NCBI RefSeq assembly: GCF_001458775.1
Contig: NZ_CZPZ01000001.1
Span: 1 to 64,000 of the forward strand
DNA from: Candidatus Nitrospira nitrificans
Lineage (GTDB): Bacteria; Nitrospirota; Nitrospiria; Nitrospirales; Nitrospiraceae
DNA: 64,000 nucleotides
Direction of reading: 5' to 3'
Below are positions 16,774 to 25,175 of the stretch, one piece after another (the first letter of the stretch is position 1; the number at the start of each line of letters is the position of its first letter). The position numbers were made by a program, and so were the translations under genes. The notes below the pieces were generated by a model that saw nothing but the letters and a program-made list of their open reading frames with translations, was not told where the DNA came from and did not search any database.

Positions 16774-18192
16774 ATGTTCAAGAAAATCTTGATCGCCAAT
16801 CGCGGTGAAATTGCCATGCGGATCATCCGCGCCTGCCGCGAATTGAACATCGCCACCGCCGCCATCTATTCCGAAGCGGACTCGACCGGGATTTATGTCA
16901 AGAAGGCGGACGAATCCTACCTGGTCGGCCCAGGTCCGGTGAAGGGATTCCTGGATAGCAAGCAGATCGTCGACCTGGCCAAACGGATCGGCGCCGATGC
17001 CGTTCACCCTGGATACGGGTTTCTGTCTGAGAATGCGGAGTTCGCCGAACTCTGTCAGGCTTCCGGCATCACGTTCATCGGCCCGTCTACCCATGCCATT
17101 ACCCTGATGGGCAGCAAGGTCAAGGCGCGCGAGCTTGCCGAATCCGCCGGCGTATCGATCGTGCCCGGCACCGATGGGGCGATTGCCACCGTCAAAGAAG
17201 CCCTGGCCTTCGCAAAACAAGCGGGCTACCCGGTCATGATCAAAGCGAGCGCCGGCGGCGGCGGTCGCGGGCTTCGCGTGGTCCGATCCGACGATGAGCT
17301 GCGAGAGAATATGGTGGTCGCGGCTCGCGAGGCCCAGGCGTCTTTCGGCGACGGCAGCGTCTTCATCGAGAAATATATCGAGCGGCCGCATCATATTGAG
17401 TTTCAAATCCTGGGAGATCGGCACGGGAACATCATCCATCTTGGAGAACGAGACTGTTCGATCCAGCGACGACACCAGAAGCTGATCGAGATCGCCCCCT
17501 CGTTGATTCTGACCCAGGAACTTCGGGAAAAGATGGGCGACGCCGCCATCGCCATCGCGCGCGCGGTGAACTACGACAATGCGGGAACCGTGGAGTTTCT
17601 GCTCGATCAGCAGGGAAAATTCTACTTCATTGAAATGAATCCGCGCCTCCAAGTCGAGCACACGGTGACCGAGCAGATCACGGCCATCGATATCGTGCGG
17701 AATCAGATTAAAATCGCGGCGGGCCTGCCGCTCAGCATCCAGCAACAGGACGTCATTCTGCAAGGCCACGCCATCCAGTGCCGGATCAATGCGGAAGACC
17801 CAAAAAACAATTTCCTCCCCTGCACAGGCACGGTCACGGCGTATCTCTCTCCGGGTGGAATCGGCGTCCGCATCGACGGAGCCGTGTACAAGGATTACAC
17901 GATCCCACCCTATTATGACGCCCTGCTGGCCAAGTTGACGGTCCGGGGACGCACCTGGGAAGAAACCGTCAGCCGGATGCGCCGGTCCCTTGAAGAGTAC
18001 GTGCTCCGCGGGGTAAAAACCACGATCCCCTTCATGGAAGCGATCATGCACGAACCCGACTTTATCGCGGGACGTTTCGACACATCCTATCTGGACACCC
18101 ACCCTGAGTTGTACTCGTACCACGAGTTTGAGCAGCCGGAGGATCTGGTGCTGGCGCTGTCTGCGGCGATCGCCGCCTACGAGGGCCTCTGA
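16774..18192 (+). CDS. pycA: Pyruvate carboxylase subunit A (biotin carboxylase)
   Basis: A 472-residue biotin carboxylase. The frame is open from 16450, but the family N-terminus MFKKILIANRGEIAMRIIRA begins at 16774. It has the ATP-grasp core: glycine-rich loop KASAGGGGRGLRVV, EKYIERPHHIEFQILGD, the Cys-containing GERDCSIQRRHQKLIE, and EMNPRLQVEHTVTEQ with bicarbonate/biotin-site residues. It carboxylates biotin with ATP and bicarbonate. AccC of acetyl-CoA carboxylase is close in sequence, but the next gene encodes the carboxyltransferase-biotinyl subunit specific for pyruvate, so this is the two-subunit pyruvate carboxylase, producing oxaloacetate for biosynthesis and the TCA or reductive TCA cycle. 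Confidence 0.93.
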   Translation: MFKKILIANRGEIAMRIIRACRELNIATAAIYSEADSTGIYVKKADESYLVGPGPVKGFLDSKQIVDLAKRIGADAVHPGYGFLSENAEFAELCQASGITFIGPSTHAITLMGSKVKARELAESAGVSIVPGTDGAIATVKEALAFAKQAGYPVMIKASAGGGGRGLRVVRSDDELRENMVVAAREAQASFGDGSVFIEKYIERPHHIEFQILGDRHGNIIHLGERDCSIQRRHQKLIEIAPSLILTQELREKMGDAAIAIARAVNYDNAGTVEFLLDQQGKFYFIEMNPRLQVEHTVTEQITAIDIVRNQIKIAAGLPLSIQQQDVILQGHAIQCRINAEDPKNNFLPCTGTVTAYLSPGGIGVRIDGAVYKDYTIPPYYDALLAKLTVRGRTWEETVSRMRRSLEEYVLRGVKTTIPFMEAIMHEPDFIAGRFDTSYLDTHPELYSYHEFEQPEDLVLALSAAIAAYEGL

Positions 18193-18235
18193 TTCAAACA
18201 AACCCTCTGCTTCCCAAAGAGATACCTTAACCATC

Positions 18236-20191
18236 ATGGCGAAAAGACGACCACCGACTAAGAAACCTCAGAAAAAAACCAGAGCGGCCGCTCCGACGAT
18301 CAAGACCTCAAAAAGCGTCGCATCCCGCCCCAGCGAGCTCACGATCACGCCGGCCGCCGGCAAGCCGGTACTGATCACGGATGTCGCCCTGCGAGACGGC
18401 CATCAATCGTTGTTGGCGACGCGCATGCGCACGGAAGACATGCTGCCCATCGCGCAAAAGCTCGATGCGGTCGGCTATTGGTCGTTGGAAGTCTGGGGCG
18501 GCGCCACCTTCGACACCTGTTTGCGTTTCTTGAAAGAAGATCCCTGGGAACGGCTCCGGGCCTTGCGGGCCGCCATGCCCAACACCAAGCTCCAAATGCT
18601 GTTGCGCGGACAAAACCTCGTCGGCTATCGCCATTACGCCGACGACGTGGTGGAGCGGTTCATCGAACGTTCGGCCGTGAACGGCATTGATGTCTTCCGC
18701 ATCTTCGATGCCCTCAACGACGTGCGGAATCTCGATCGAGCCGTGAGCGAAGTGAAAGCCTGCGGCAAACATGCCGAAGCCACCATCTGTTACACCGTCA
18801 GCCCGGTCCATAGCATCGACCGGTTTGTGGATTTGGCCAAGAAGTTGGAAGATCTGGGGACGGATACGATTTGCATCAAGGACATGGCCGGACTCTTGGC
18901 CCCGCTCGACGCCTACCACCTGGTGCGTCGGTTGAAGACCGCCGTCAAGGTTCCACTGCATCTCCATTCGCATTACACCTCCGGCATGGCGTCCATGGCC
19001 TCGTTGATGGCGATCCTCGGAGGCCTCGACATGCTCGATACCTCCATCTCTCCGCTGGCGGGAGGAACCTCTCATCCGGCGACGGAAACGTTGGTCGCGT
19101 CGCTCCAGAATACCCCCTACGACACGGGGCTGGAACTCGCATCCTTCCAGCCGATCACCGAACACTTCCGAACGGTCCGCCGAAAATACCGCCAGTTCGA
19201 GAGCGACTTTACCGGCGTGGACGCGGAAATCCTCATGTCGCAGATCCCCGGCGGCATGCTGTCGAACTTGGCCGCCCAGTTGACGGAGCAAAATGCCCTG
19301 GACCGGATGAAAGAGGTTCTCGACGAAGTCCCGCGTGTGCGAAAGGAAATGGGCTATCCCCCGCTCGTCACCCCGACCAGCCAAATCGTCGGAACCCAGG
19401 CGACACTCAATGTGCTGACCGGTGATCGATATAAAGTCATCACCACCGAAACAAAAAACTATTTCTTGGGATTGTACGGCCGCGCTCCCGGACAGGTCGA
19501 TCTCGACGTGATGGCGCGCGCGACCGGCGATGAAACACCGATCAAGGCCAGACCGGCCGATCGGCTGGACCCGGAAATGGATGACGCGAAAAAAGAGCTT
19601 CCAGGCTCGGCTCAGACCGTCGAGGACCAACTGTCGTTCGTGCTGTTTCCCGCCATCGCGCGGGACTTTTTCGAAGCCCGCGAGAAAGGCGAGTTGATCC
19701 CTGAGCCGCTCGAATTGGGATCGACGAAAGGTCCTACCACCGCTCACGAATTGCACCTGGCTCCCGTGGAATTCAACGTGACGGTGCACGGCGAGACCTA
19801 TCATGTGAAGGTCTCGGGCTCCGGTCGCAAAATCGATGGACGGAAGCCCTACTACATCCGTGTCAACGATAAACTCGAAGAAGTGTCGCTTGAACCGATC
19901 CAAGAAGTGCTCGCCGGTGTCCCGGAGTCCCAGGAGACCGGAGCGGGAGGAAAACCCAAACGCCCCAGACCGGCGAAACCGGGTGATGTGGCTCCGCCCA
20001 TGCCTGGCCGGGTGGTGAAACTCCTGGTGGCGGTCGACGATCATGTCAAGGCCGGCGATCCGCTGTTGATCATCGAGGCGATGAAGATGGAAAGTCGAGT
20101 CCCGGCGCCGATCGATGGAAGAGTCGCCGCGATCCTGACCGCCGAGGGGGACAATGTGAAGACGGATGAAACTCTCATCCAACTGGAGTAA
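18236..20191 (+). CDS. pycB: Pyruvate carboxylase subunit B / oxaloacetate decarboxylase alpha-type (carboxyltransferase plus biotinyl domain)
   Basis: A 651-residue protein. After a Lys-rich leader, residues 40-330 are the HMGL-like carboxyltransferase barrel: LITDVALRDGHQSLLATRMR with metal-binding Asp, GYWSLEVWGGATFD, LLRGQNLVGYRHYADDVV, and metal His residues in LHLHSHYTSGMAS. Residues 340-480 form the PYC_OADA helical domain. The C-terminus is a biotinyl domain with the biotinylation motif EAMKMES. It transfers carboxyl from biotin to pyruvate. No membrane beta subunit of a sodium-pump decarboxylase follows, which favours carboxylation. The start at 18236 (MAKRRPPTKKPQ) is 43 bp after the pycA stop; upstream codons overlap pycA. 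Confidence 0.93.
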   Translation: MAKRRPPTKKPQKKTRAAAPTIKTSKSVASRPSELTITPAAGKPVLITDVALRDGHQSLLATRMRTEDMLPIAQKLDAVGYWSLEVWGGATFDTCLRFLKEDPWERLRALRAAMPNTKLQMLLRGQNLVGYRHYADDVVERFIERSAVNGIDVFRIFDALNDVRNLDRAVSEVKACGKHAEATICYTVSPVHSIDRFVDLAKKLEDLGTDTICIKDMAGLLAPLDAYHLVRRLKTAVKVPLHLHSHYTSGMASMASLMAILGGLDMLDTSISPLAGGTSHPATETLVASLQNTPYDTGLELASFQPITEHFRTVRRKYRQFESDFTGVDAEILMSQIPGGMLSNLAAQLTEQNALDRMKEVLDEVPRVRKEMGYPPLVTPTSQIVGTQATLNVLTGDRYKVITTETKNYFLGLYGRAPGQVDLDVMARATGDETPIKARPADRLDPEMDDAKKELPGSAQTVEDQLSFVLFPAIARDFFEAREKGELIPEPLELGSTKGPTTAHELHLAPVEFNVTVHGETYHVKVSGSGRKIDGRKPYYIRVNDKLEEVSLEPIQEVLAGVPESQETGAGGKPKRPRPAKPGDVAPPMPGRVVKLLVAVDDHVKAGDPLLIIEAMKMESRVPAPIDGRVAAILTAEGDNVKTDETLIQLE

Positions 20192-21176
20192 TCCCATCAC
20201 CGGCTCGATTCTCCGTTTCCCCGGACCTGGGCGGTTTGCACTGCTCGTCCTCTGCCTCGTATCGCATCTCATGACCTCCTGCACCACGCCTCCACCGATC
20301 CCGCCCTATTTTGAGCCGTTGGGAGGCACCCCGATCGAGCGCATCCCGATCAAAACCGTTCTCGTCCATGGTCAACGGATTGCCTACCTCGATGCCGGTA
20401 CCGGCCCGCCGGTCATCCTCATCCACGGCTTCGGCGGATCCATGTGGCAATGGGAGCATCAGCAACATGCCTTGTCTCAACATTTTCGCACCCTGACGCT
20501 CGATCTTCCCGGTTCCGGCTTATCCGATAAACCGGACATTGACTACCTGCCGGATCAGATGTTGGACTTCTGTATCGGGTTCATGGACGCGCTACAGATT
20601 CCTCGCGCGACACTGGTCGGCAATTCCATGGGCGCCGGGTTGGCCATCGGCATGACCTTGACCCACCCCGCTCGCGTCGACAAGCTCGTGCTCATCAGCG
20701 GACTCCCGTCTCAGGTCATGGCCAAACTCACGAGCCGGTCGTTCAGGCAAGCCCTGGAATCTCGAGCCCCGGTCTGGCTGATTTCGTTGGGCAACTGGCT
20801 GTTCGGCGGGCTGGTCACCGATTCCGTCCTGAAAGAAATCGTCCACGACCACCGCCTTCTCACGCCGGCCGTCATCGAGCGATCCAACCAAAACCGCCGA
20901 CGCCCCGGCATCATCAAACCCATTCTGGCCGCCAGGAACGCCCTCCCCTCCTGGGAAGCGGATTTCGCCTCACGCATCAGCAGCATCACGCACCCGACCA
21001 TGATCATTTGGGGCGAACACGACCGGGTGTTTCCCCTGGCTGTCGGTGAAGAACTGCACCACCGGCTTCGCGGATCCACCTTCGTCAGAGTTCCCAAGGC
21101 CGGTCATATGCCGCAATGGGAACGGCCTGACCTGGTCAACCGATCGATGATCGCGTATATTCAACCGTCACCCTGA
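20166..21176 (+). CDS. Lipoprotein alpha/beta hydrolase
   Basis: A 336-residue alpha/beta-fold hydrolase with a lipoprotein-type N-terminus (hydrophobic 24-38, Cys 40 in MTSC). The oxyanion region is VILIHGFGGSMWQWEHQ, the nucleophile Ser lies in LVGNSMGAGLAIG, the acid Asp in IIWGEHDRVFPL and the His in KAGHMPQWERPDLV, so the triad is complete. The gene overlaps the end of pycB by 26 bp and is followed by the thiol peroxidase gene 52 bp on, which suggests one transcript. The substrate cannot be predicted; the family includes esterases, C-C hydrolases and haloperoxidase-like enzymes. Membrane anchoring on the periplasmic side is inferred from the lipobox. Confidence 0.85.
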   Translation: MKLSSNWSNPITGSILRFPGPGRFALLVLCLVSHLMTSCTTPPPIPPYFEPLGGTPIERIPIKTVLVHGQRIAYLDAGTGPPVILIHGFGGSMWQWEHQQHALSQHFRTLTLDLPGSGLSDKPDIDYLPDQMLDFCIGFMDALQIPRATLVGNSMGAGLAIGMTLTHPARVDKLVLISGLPSQVMAKLTSRSFRQALESRAPVWLISLGNWLFGGLVTDSVLKEIVHDHRLLTPAVIERSNQNRRRPGIIKPILAARNALPSWEADFASRISSITHPTMIIWGEHDRVFPLAVGEELHHRLRGSTFVRVPKAGHMPQWERPDLVNRSMIAYIQPSP

Positions 21177-21228
21177 ACAGAGAGGTCGAGTGGGATCCCC
21201 ACTCTTTATCTTCAGAAAGGAGCCTACG

Positions 21229-21894
21229 ATGCGGACAAGATATGCTGGTTTCATCGGCGCCACGCTGTGCTTTTCGCTGGGCCTTGTCGGATGTCACACG
21301 ATGGGCGGATCAACCGGCGCCGGCTTTTCCTACAAGAATATGCCGGTGGCGGATGGAACTGCGGTTGCGGGCGAAGGCAACAAGGTCCTCTTCAAGGGCA
21401 ACCCGTTGGCGCTCGCCGGTAACGGAGTCAAAGTCGGTGACGCGCTCCGCGATGTGAACGTCGCGCAGAACGACTTGTCCCTCGTGAACATCGCGCAGAC
21501 GAAAGGCGCGGGAAAAGTCCGTATCATCAGCGTGGTCCCCTCGCTCGACACCCCGGTCTGCGAACAACAGACGCATCTTCTGAGCGAGCGCAACAAGGGC
21601 CTTGATAAGATGGTCGAATTGATTACCGTGAGCGTCGATACGCCCTTCGCCCAAAAACGGTTTGCGGCAGAAGCGAAAATCGCCAACGTCACCTTCCTCT
21701 CCGATTACCGGGGAGCCGAGTTCGGCAAGACGCATGGTCTCTTTTTAGAAGGGCCGCACATTTTGACGAGAGCGGTCCTGGTCGTCGATAAGACGAACAC
21801 CATTCGCTATCTTCAAATCACTCCGGAAATCACTCAACTTCCGGACATGGAAGAAGCCTTGCAATTTGCTCGTCGGCTGGTGACGGAGAGCTGA
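21229..21894 (+). CDS. tpx: Lipoprotein thiol peroxidase (Tpx), apparently one-Cys
   Basis: A 221-residue protein whose start at 21229 follows AGAAAGGAG at good spacing. Residues 1-22 are a lipoprotein signal (lipobox LVGC), and residues 48-221 are a Tpx peroxiredoxin: GNPLALAGNGVKVGDAL, the peroxidatic Cys in VPSLDTPVCEQQTHLL, and VSVDTPFAQKRFAAEAKI. In E. coli Tpx the last motif reads RFCGAE with the resolving Cys; here it is RFA, so no resolving Cys is visible. It would reduce peroxides outside the cytoplasm using an external thiol donor. The family is normally periplasmic or cytoplasmic and soluble, so lipid anchoring is uncommon. It lies between the hydrolase and sthA genes. Confidence 0.9.
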   Translation: MRTRYAGFIGATLCFSLGLVGCHTMGGSTGAGFSYKNMPVADGTAVAGEGNKVLFKGNPLALAGNGVKVGDALRDVNVAQNDLSLVNIAQTKGAGKVRIISVVPSLDTPVCEQQTHLLSERNKGLDKMVELITVSVDTPFAQKRFAAEAKIANVTFLSDYRGAEFGKTHGLFLEGPHILTRAVLVVDKTNTIRYLQITPEITQLPDMEEALQFARRLVTES

Positions 21895-21903
21895 GATGAA
21901 GAC

Positions 21904-22020
21904 AGGTTGAGGTTGAGCCGGGAACGATGAAGGTTGGAAAGGTTGAGGCGTGGAGCGGCGACCTCCAACCTTGCACCTCACACAACTACCCTTAATCCGT
22001 AACCTCAGCCTGAAACCTCC
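21904..22020. repeat. Intergenic inverted repeat between tpx and sthA
   Basis: AGGTTGAGGTTGAG and AAGGTTGGAAAGGTTGAGG on the left face ACCTCCAACCTTGCACCTC and AACCTCAGCCTGAAACC on the right, making an imperfect inverted repeat that fills the gap. It resembles in composition the CAAGTTTCAAG-type intergenic elements at 23475, 55524 and 59611. Confidence 0.55.
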
Positions 22021-22029
22021 ACCATACCA

Positions 22030-23433
22030 ATGGCTCATTACGATTTACTTGTCATCGGCACGGGACCCGCCGGCCAAAAGGCCGCCATTCAGGCGGCCAA
22101 GCTCAATCGGAAGGTCGGGATCATCGAGCGAAAGGCCGTTGTCGGTGGGGTCTGCATCAATACCGGCACCATTCCAAGCAAATCCCTCCGCGAAGCGGTG
22201 CTCTACCTCTCCGGGTTTCGACAGCGGAGCATCTACGGAGGTGCGTACCGTGTCAAGAAGAAGATCACGATCGAAGACTTGGCCTTCCGCGCGAATCATG
22301 TCATCAAGCGCGAGATCGAGATCGTGCGGAATCAGATGGCCCGCAATCAAGTCGACATGGTGTTTGGTTCCGCCAGTTTTCTCGATCCTCATCGTCTGCG
22401 CATTCAACGAGAGCATGGCGCGCTTGAGCTGACGGCGGACTATATTGTCATCGCCGTGGGGACGGAGCCGGCTCGGCCGTCCCACATTCCGTTCGACGAC
22501 CATGCGGTCATCGATACGGACGGCCTCCTGACCCTGAAACACATCCCCGACAGCATCGTCATTGTCGGAGGCGGAGTGATCGGAACGGAGTACGCCTCGA
22601 TGCTCGCTGCCTTGGGAATCCCCGTCACCCTTATCGACAAACGACCGCGGCTGTTGGAGTTCGTGGACGCTGAGATCATCGACACGCTCCAACAACGCAT
22701 GAAAGACCTCGGTGTGACGCTGTATCACGATGAAGAAGTCCTGGCGATCAAGCGAGAGCGGAACAACTCTATCCACGTATCCTTGCGGAACAACCGGCCG
22801 ATTCGGACGTCGACACTCATGTACGCGATCGGTCGCGTCGGGGCGACAGGGACGCTCAATTTGGAAGCCATCGGACTGCAACCGGATACCCGAGGACGGG
22901 TTACCGTGAACGCTCACTTCCAAACCTCGATTCCTCACATCTATGCCGCCGGCGATGTCATCGGGTTTCCGGCACTGGCCTCGACGTCGATGCAACAGGG
23001 CCGCCACGCGGCCTGCCATGCGTTCGGTCACCCGGATCGTACGGACACCTCGCTCCTCCCGTACGGCATCTACGCCATTCCTGAAATCTCCATGGTGGGA
23101 CGAAACGAGGACGAGCTGCAGCAGGCAAACATCCCCTTCGAAGTCGGCATCGCCCGTTACAGGGAGATTGCCCGCGGGCAGCTCATCGGCGACGAAACCG
23201 GCATGCTCAAGCTGCTGTTTCATCGGGATACCAAACATCTACTGGGCGTTCACGCCATCGGCGAGGGAGCGACCGAGCTGATCCACATCGGTCAGGCCGT
23301 CATGGCCTTTCACGGCAAGATCGATTATTTCATCGACACGGTCTTCAATTATCCGACCCTGGCCGAATGTTACAAAGTCGCAGCCCTGGACGGCATGAAT
23401 CGCATGTCAGGGCCGTGGGTTCCGTACATCTAA
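22030..23433 (+). CDS. sthA: Soluble pyridine nucleotide transhydrogenase
   Basis: A 467-residue flavoprotein of the pyridine nucleotide-disulfide oxidoreductase fold. FAD-binding GTGPAGQKAAIQAAKL is at residues 10-25. GGVCINTGTIPSKSLREAV replaces the redox-active CxxxxC of lipoamide dehydrogenases with a single Cys and the GTIPSK signature of SthA. The NAD(P) site is VGGGVIGTEYASMLAALG, the second FAD segment IYAAGDVIGFPALASTSMQQGR, and the C-terminal dimer domain is complete. It equilibrates NADPH + NAD+ with NADP+ + NADH in the cytoplasm. Its position near pyruvate carboxylase and thiol peroxidase fits a redox-balance role. Length is normal for the family. Confidence 0.93.
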   Translation: MAHYDLLVIGTGPAGQKAAIQAAKLNRKVGIIERKAVVGGVCINTGTIPSKSLREAVLYLSGFRQRSIYGGAYRVKKKITIEDLAFRANHVIKREIEIVRNQMARNQVDMVFGSASFLDPHRLRIQREHGALELTADYIVIAVGTEPARPSHIPFDDHAVIDTDGLLTLKHIPDSIVIVGGGVIGTEYASMLAALGIPVTLIDKRPRLLEFVDAEIIDTLQQRMKDLGVTLYHDEEVLAIKRERNNSIHVSLRNNRPIRTSTLMYAIGRVGATGTLNLEAIGLQPDTRGRVTVNAHFQTSIPHIYAAGDVIGFPALASTSMQQGRHAACHAFGHPDRTDTSLLPYGIYAIPEISMVGRNEDELQQANIPFEVGIARYREIARGQLIGDETGMLKLLFHRDTKHLLGVHAIGEGATELIHIGQAVMAFHGKIDYFIDTVFNYPTLAECYKVAALDGMNRMSGPWVPYI

Positions 23434-23474
23434 GGCTCGTGGGACGTCGTTCGTGAAGCGAATCTCGCTCATGA

Positions 23475-23544
23475 GTTCCAAGTTTCACGTTCCAAGTTTC
23501 AAGTTGTGCCAAAACCTCAAACCTGAAACATGAAACTTGAAACC
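23475..23544. repeat. Dispersed intergenic repeat (CAAGTTTCAAG type)
   Basis: A self-complementary A/C/T-rich element: CCAAGTTTCAAGTTGTG on the left pairs with GAAACATGAAACTTGAAACC on the right. Closely related elements are at 55524-55590 and 59611-59690. It ends 47 bp before tenA. Confidence 0.7.
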
Positions 23545-23591
23545 GTTGGCCGATATACTTCACGAGATACGCTTTTCCTTTAGGAGGACCT

Positions 23592-24260
23592 ATGTCATTT
23601 TCAAACCATCTGCGCAAGCTCGCCACATCCATCTGGGATGCCCAATTGAGCCATCCCTTCGTCGTCGCCCTCGGCAACGGCACGTTGCCTGAACAGAAAT
23701 TCACCTATTACATTCTGCAGGACGCCAGATTTCTCGGCGATCTGGCGCGTGTGTTTTTCGCCGCCGCGCTGAAGGCGCCTGATTCGGAATCGGCCTTGCG
23801 GTTCAACAAGCTGGCCGAAGAGACCATCGTCGTTGAACGGAGCCTGCACGAAAGCTACGGAAAGAAGTGGGCGCTGACGCCGAAGCAGATGACCTCCGTG
23901 CCGATGGCGCCGACGAACTATGCCTACACCAGACATATGCTGTCCGTCGCCGCCTCAGGCACCGCGGCGGAGATCACCGTCGTCGCGCTCCCCTGCGCCT
24001 GGGTCTATTGCGTCGTGGGGCAACACCTTTTGAAGAAAGGCGCGCCGCCCAAGAACCATCCCTACCGCGACTGGCTCATGTTGTACGCGTCGCCGGAGTT
24101 TGCCCAAGTCCAGCGGTGGATGCGCAAGAAAGTCGATCAGTGGGCCAAGACCGCCGGCAAGGAAGAACTGCGGCGCATGGAAGACTCCTTCATCATCAGT
24201 TCACGCTATGAGTGGATGTTCTGGGATATGGCCTGGAACGAAGAGCAGTGGCCGGTATAG
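23592..24260 (+). CDS. tenA: TenA-family thiaminase II / aminopyrimidine aminohydrolase
   Basis: A 222-residue all-helical TenA protein starting after TTTAGGAGG. It salvages degraded thiamine by hydrolysing aminopyrimidine products. Recognisable site residues are the substrate-contact Asp in YYILQDARFL, the nucleophile Cys in VVALPCAWVY, and the C-terminal Glu in SSRYEWMFWDMAW. Length is typical. No TPP riboswitch is visible upstream and no other thiamine gene is near. The last 210 bp of the gene are repeated at 25176-25385, directly before the SemiSWEET gene, with five base differences. This suggests tenA and SemiSWEET were adjacent before a cassette entered between them. Confidence 0.93.
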   Translation: MSFSNHLRKLATSIWDAQLSHPFVVALGNGTLPEQKFTYYILQDARFLGDLARVFFAAALKAPDSESALRFNKLAEETIVVERSLHESYGKKWALTPKQMTSVPMAPTNYAYTRHMLSVAASGTAAEITVVALPCAWVYCVVGQHLLKKGAPPKNHPYRDWLMLYASPEFAQVQRWMRKKVDQWAKTAGKEELRRMEDSFIISSRYEWMFWDMAWNEEQWPV

Positions 24261-24301
24261 TGGAATGCCGGGGGGAGGCCACAAGGAAGGAGGCGGAGCG
24301 C

Positions 24302-24330
24302 GTGACTGGAGCCCGCATGGGTGCTATAAA
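24302..24330 (+). promoter_or_regulatory. Promoter of the TA-like cassette (leaderless)
   Basis: GTGACT (24302-24307), 17-bp spacer and TATAAA (24325-24330) end 5 nt before the GTG start codon at 24336. No Shine-Dalgarno sequence is present, so a leaderless transcript is predicted. Confidence 0.5.
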
Positions 24331-24335
24331 AGAGC

Positions 24336-24650
24336 GTGGCTAGCTTCCGCTTTGAGGTTCAAACTCCGCTCGGCTTTACTGTTCGGACCACTGAAAAGTA
24401 TTGGGAACGCATTGTTACTGAGAAACATCGGAACATGCGAGGCCAGGAAGAGGAGGTCAAGAAAACACTGGGCGATCCTGACTTGGTCAAACAGAGCGTG
24501 GCCGACCCTAAGGTGATGCTCTTTTACCGACCATGCCAAGAAGGTTGGATAGTCGCGGTCGCCCGTCGTCTCAACGGAGAAGGGTTCTTGATTACCTGCT
24601 ATCTAACGGCTGCCATTAAGAAAGGGACGGAGATATGGAAACGAAAATAA
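24336..24650 (+). CDS. PBECR-like (EndoU/colicin/RelE-type) putative toxin
   Basis: A 104-residue protein from a GTG start. The pattern FEVQTPLGFTVRTTEKYWERIV, KHRNMRGQEEEVKKTLGDPDLVKQSVADPKVMLFYR, GWIVAVARRLNGEGFLITCYLTAAIKKG matches my memory of small phage-barnase-EndoU-colicin-RelE-like nuclease proteins, in which a His-containing helix, a 'loss-prone D/P pairs' segment and a T-containing last strand form the site. The identification is by pattern only. It overlaps the following DUF2283 gene by 16 bp, and such pairs commonly act as toxin and antitoxin. The cassette is bracketed by two copies of the tenA 3' end. Confidence 0.6.
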   Translation: MASFRFEVQTPLGFTVRTTEKYWERIVTEKHRNMRGQEEEVKKTLGDPDLVKQSVADPKVMLFYRPCQEGWIVAVARRLNGEGFLITCYLTAAIKKGTEIWKRK

Positions 24651-24859
24651 AGCTATTCTTCGACCCGGTTGGAAACACCTTGACAGTATGGTTCGGAGAC
24701 CCAGATCAGGAACATATCTGTGAAGAGACCGGCAATGATGTCATTTTGATGAAGAACCGGACTGGACAAGTCATTGGATTCGAAAAGCTGAACTTCGTTC
24801 CCGCTGGGACAGACATGCCTCTTGTCAGTTTTGAAACCATGGCGACACCGGCTCCCTAA
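24635..24859 (+). CDS. DUF2283 family protein, putative antitoxin
   Basis: A 74-residue protein with the DUF2283 layout: KIKLFFDPVGNTLTVWFG, EETGNDVILMKNRTGQVIGFEKLNF. This short beta-rich family frequently sits directly beside small toxin-like genes, and here the ATG lies inside the end of the putative nuclease gene (16-bp overlap), which implies translational coupling. An antitoxin role is inferred from context only. The C-terminal tail after residue 55 (AGTDMPLVSFETMATPAP) is longer than the family core. Confidence 0.7.
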   Translation: METKIKLFFDPVGNTLTVWFGDPDQEHICEETGNDVILMKNRTGQVIGFEKLNFVPAGTDMPLVSFETMATPAP

Positions 24860-24873
24860 ACAATCGAACGACG

Positions 24874-25134
24874 ATGAATCTTCTTGAATCTCGAAACAGT
24901 CTCCTCGGGATGGAGTTTGATCGACACCTCAGAGAGCATCCCGAATTCGTTGACAAGATACCGGAGAACGCTCAGGTTGTCCTACTACTCGAAGGAGATG
25001 AGGACTTCAATACGTGGAGCCTGCGCGTCGGCAAAGAACAAGCGACGCACGATCAACCTCTACCCTATGTGATGATCAAAAAGCTCGCTCTAGCCCACTC
25101 GCGCATTGAAGAACTGAGTCTCCTGGCTGGATAA
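24874..25134 (+). CDS. DUF5647-like small protein
   Basis: An 86-residue acidic protein: RNSLLGMEFDRHLREHPEFVDKIPENAQVVLLLEGDEDFNTWSL, ending PYVMIKKLALAHSRIEELSLLAG. This matches my recollection of the DUF5647 pattern (FDRYL..HPEF...IP..A.VVLL), a family of unknown function often found with small TA-type genes. It starts 14 bp after the DUF2283 stop, so the three genes form one cassette. It may be a second, independent member of the TA cargo. No catalytic motif is visible. Confidence 0.65.
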   Translation: MNLLESRNSLLGMEFDRHLREHPEFVDKIPENAQVVLLLEGDEDFNTWSLRVGKEQATHDQPLPYVMIKKLALAHSRIEELSLLAG

Positions 25135-25175
25135 CTCACTTGACAAGCCAATCACTGCCGAAGCAGCTCCCAGAC

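Noticed and set aside
16768-18237. 489-codon open frame antisense to the biotin carboxylase gene
   Set aside because: It mirrors a strongly conserved gene; its residues have no domain pattern and arise from high third-position GC.
18308-20287. 659-codon open frame antisense to pyruvate carboxylase subunit B
   Set aside because: Shadow of the conserved plus-strand gene with no recognisable family.
22045-23238. 397-codon open frame antisense to sthA
   Set aside because: Shadow frame, Arg/His/Asp-rich without domain structure.
23434-23591. TPP riboswitch upstream of tenA
   Set aside because: No CTGAGA or other conserved thi-box elements; the space is filled by a self-complementary repeat.
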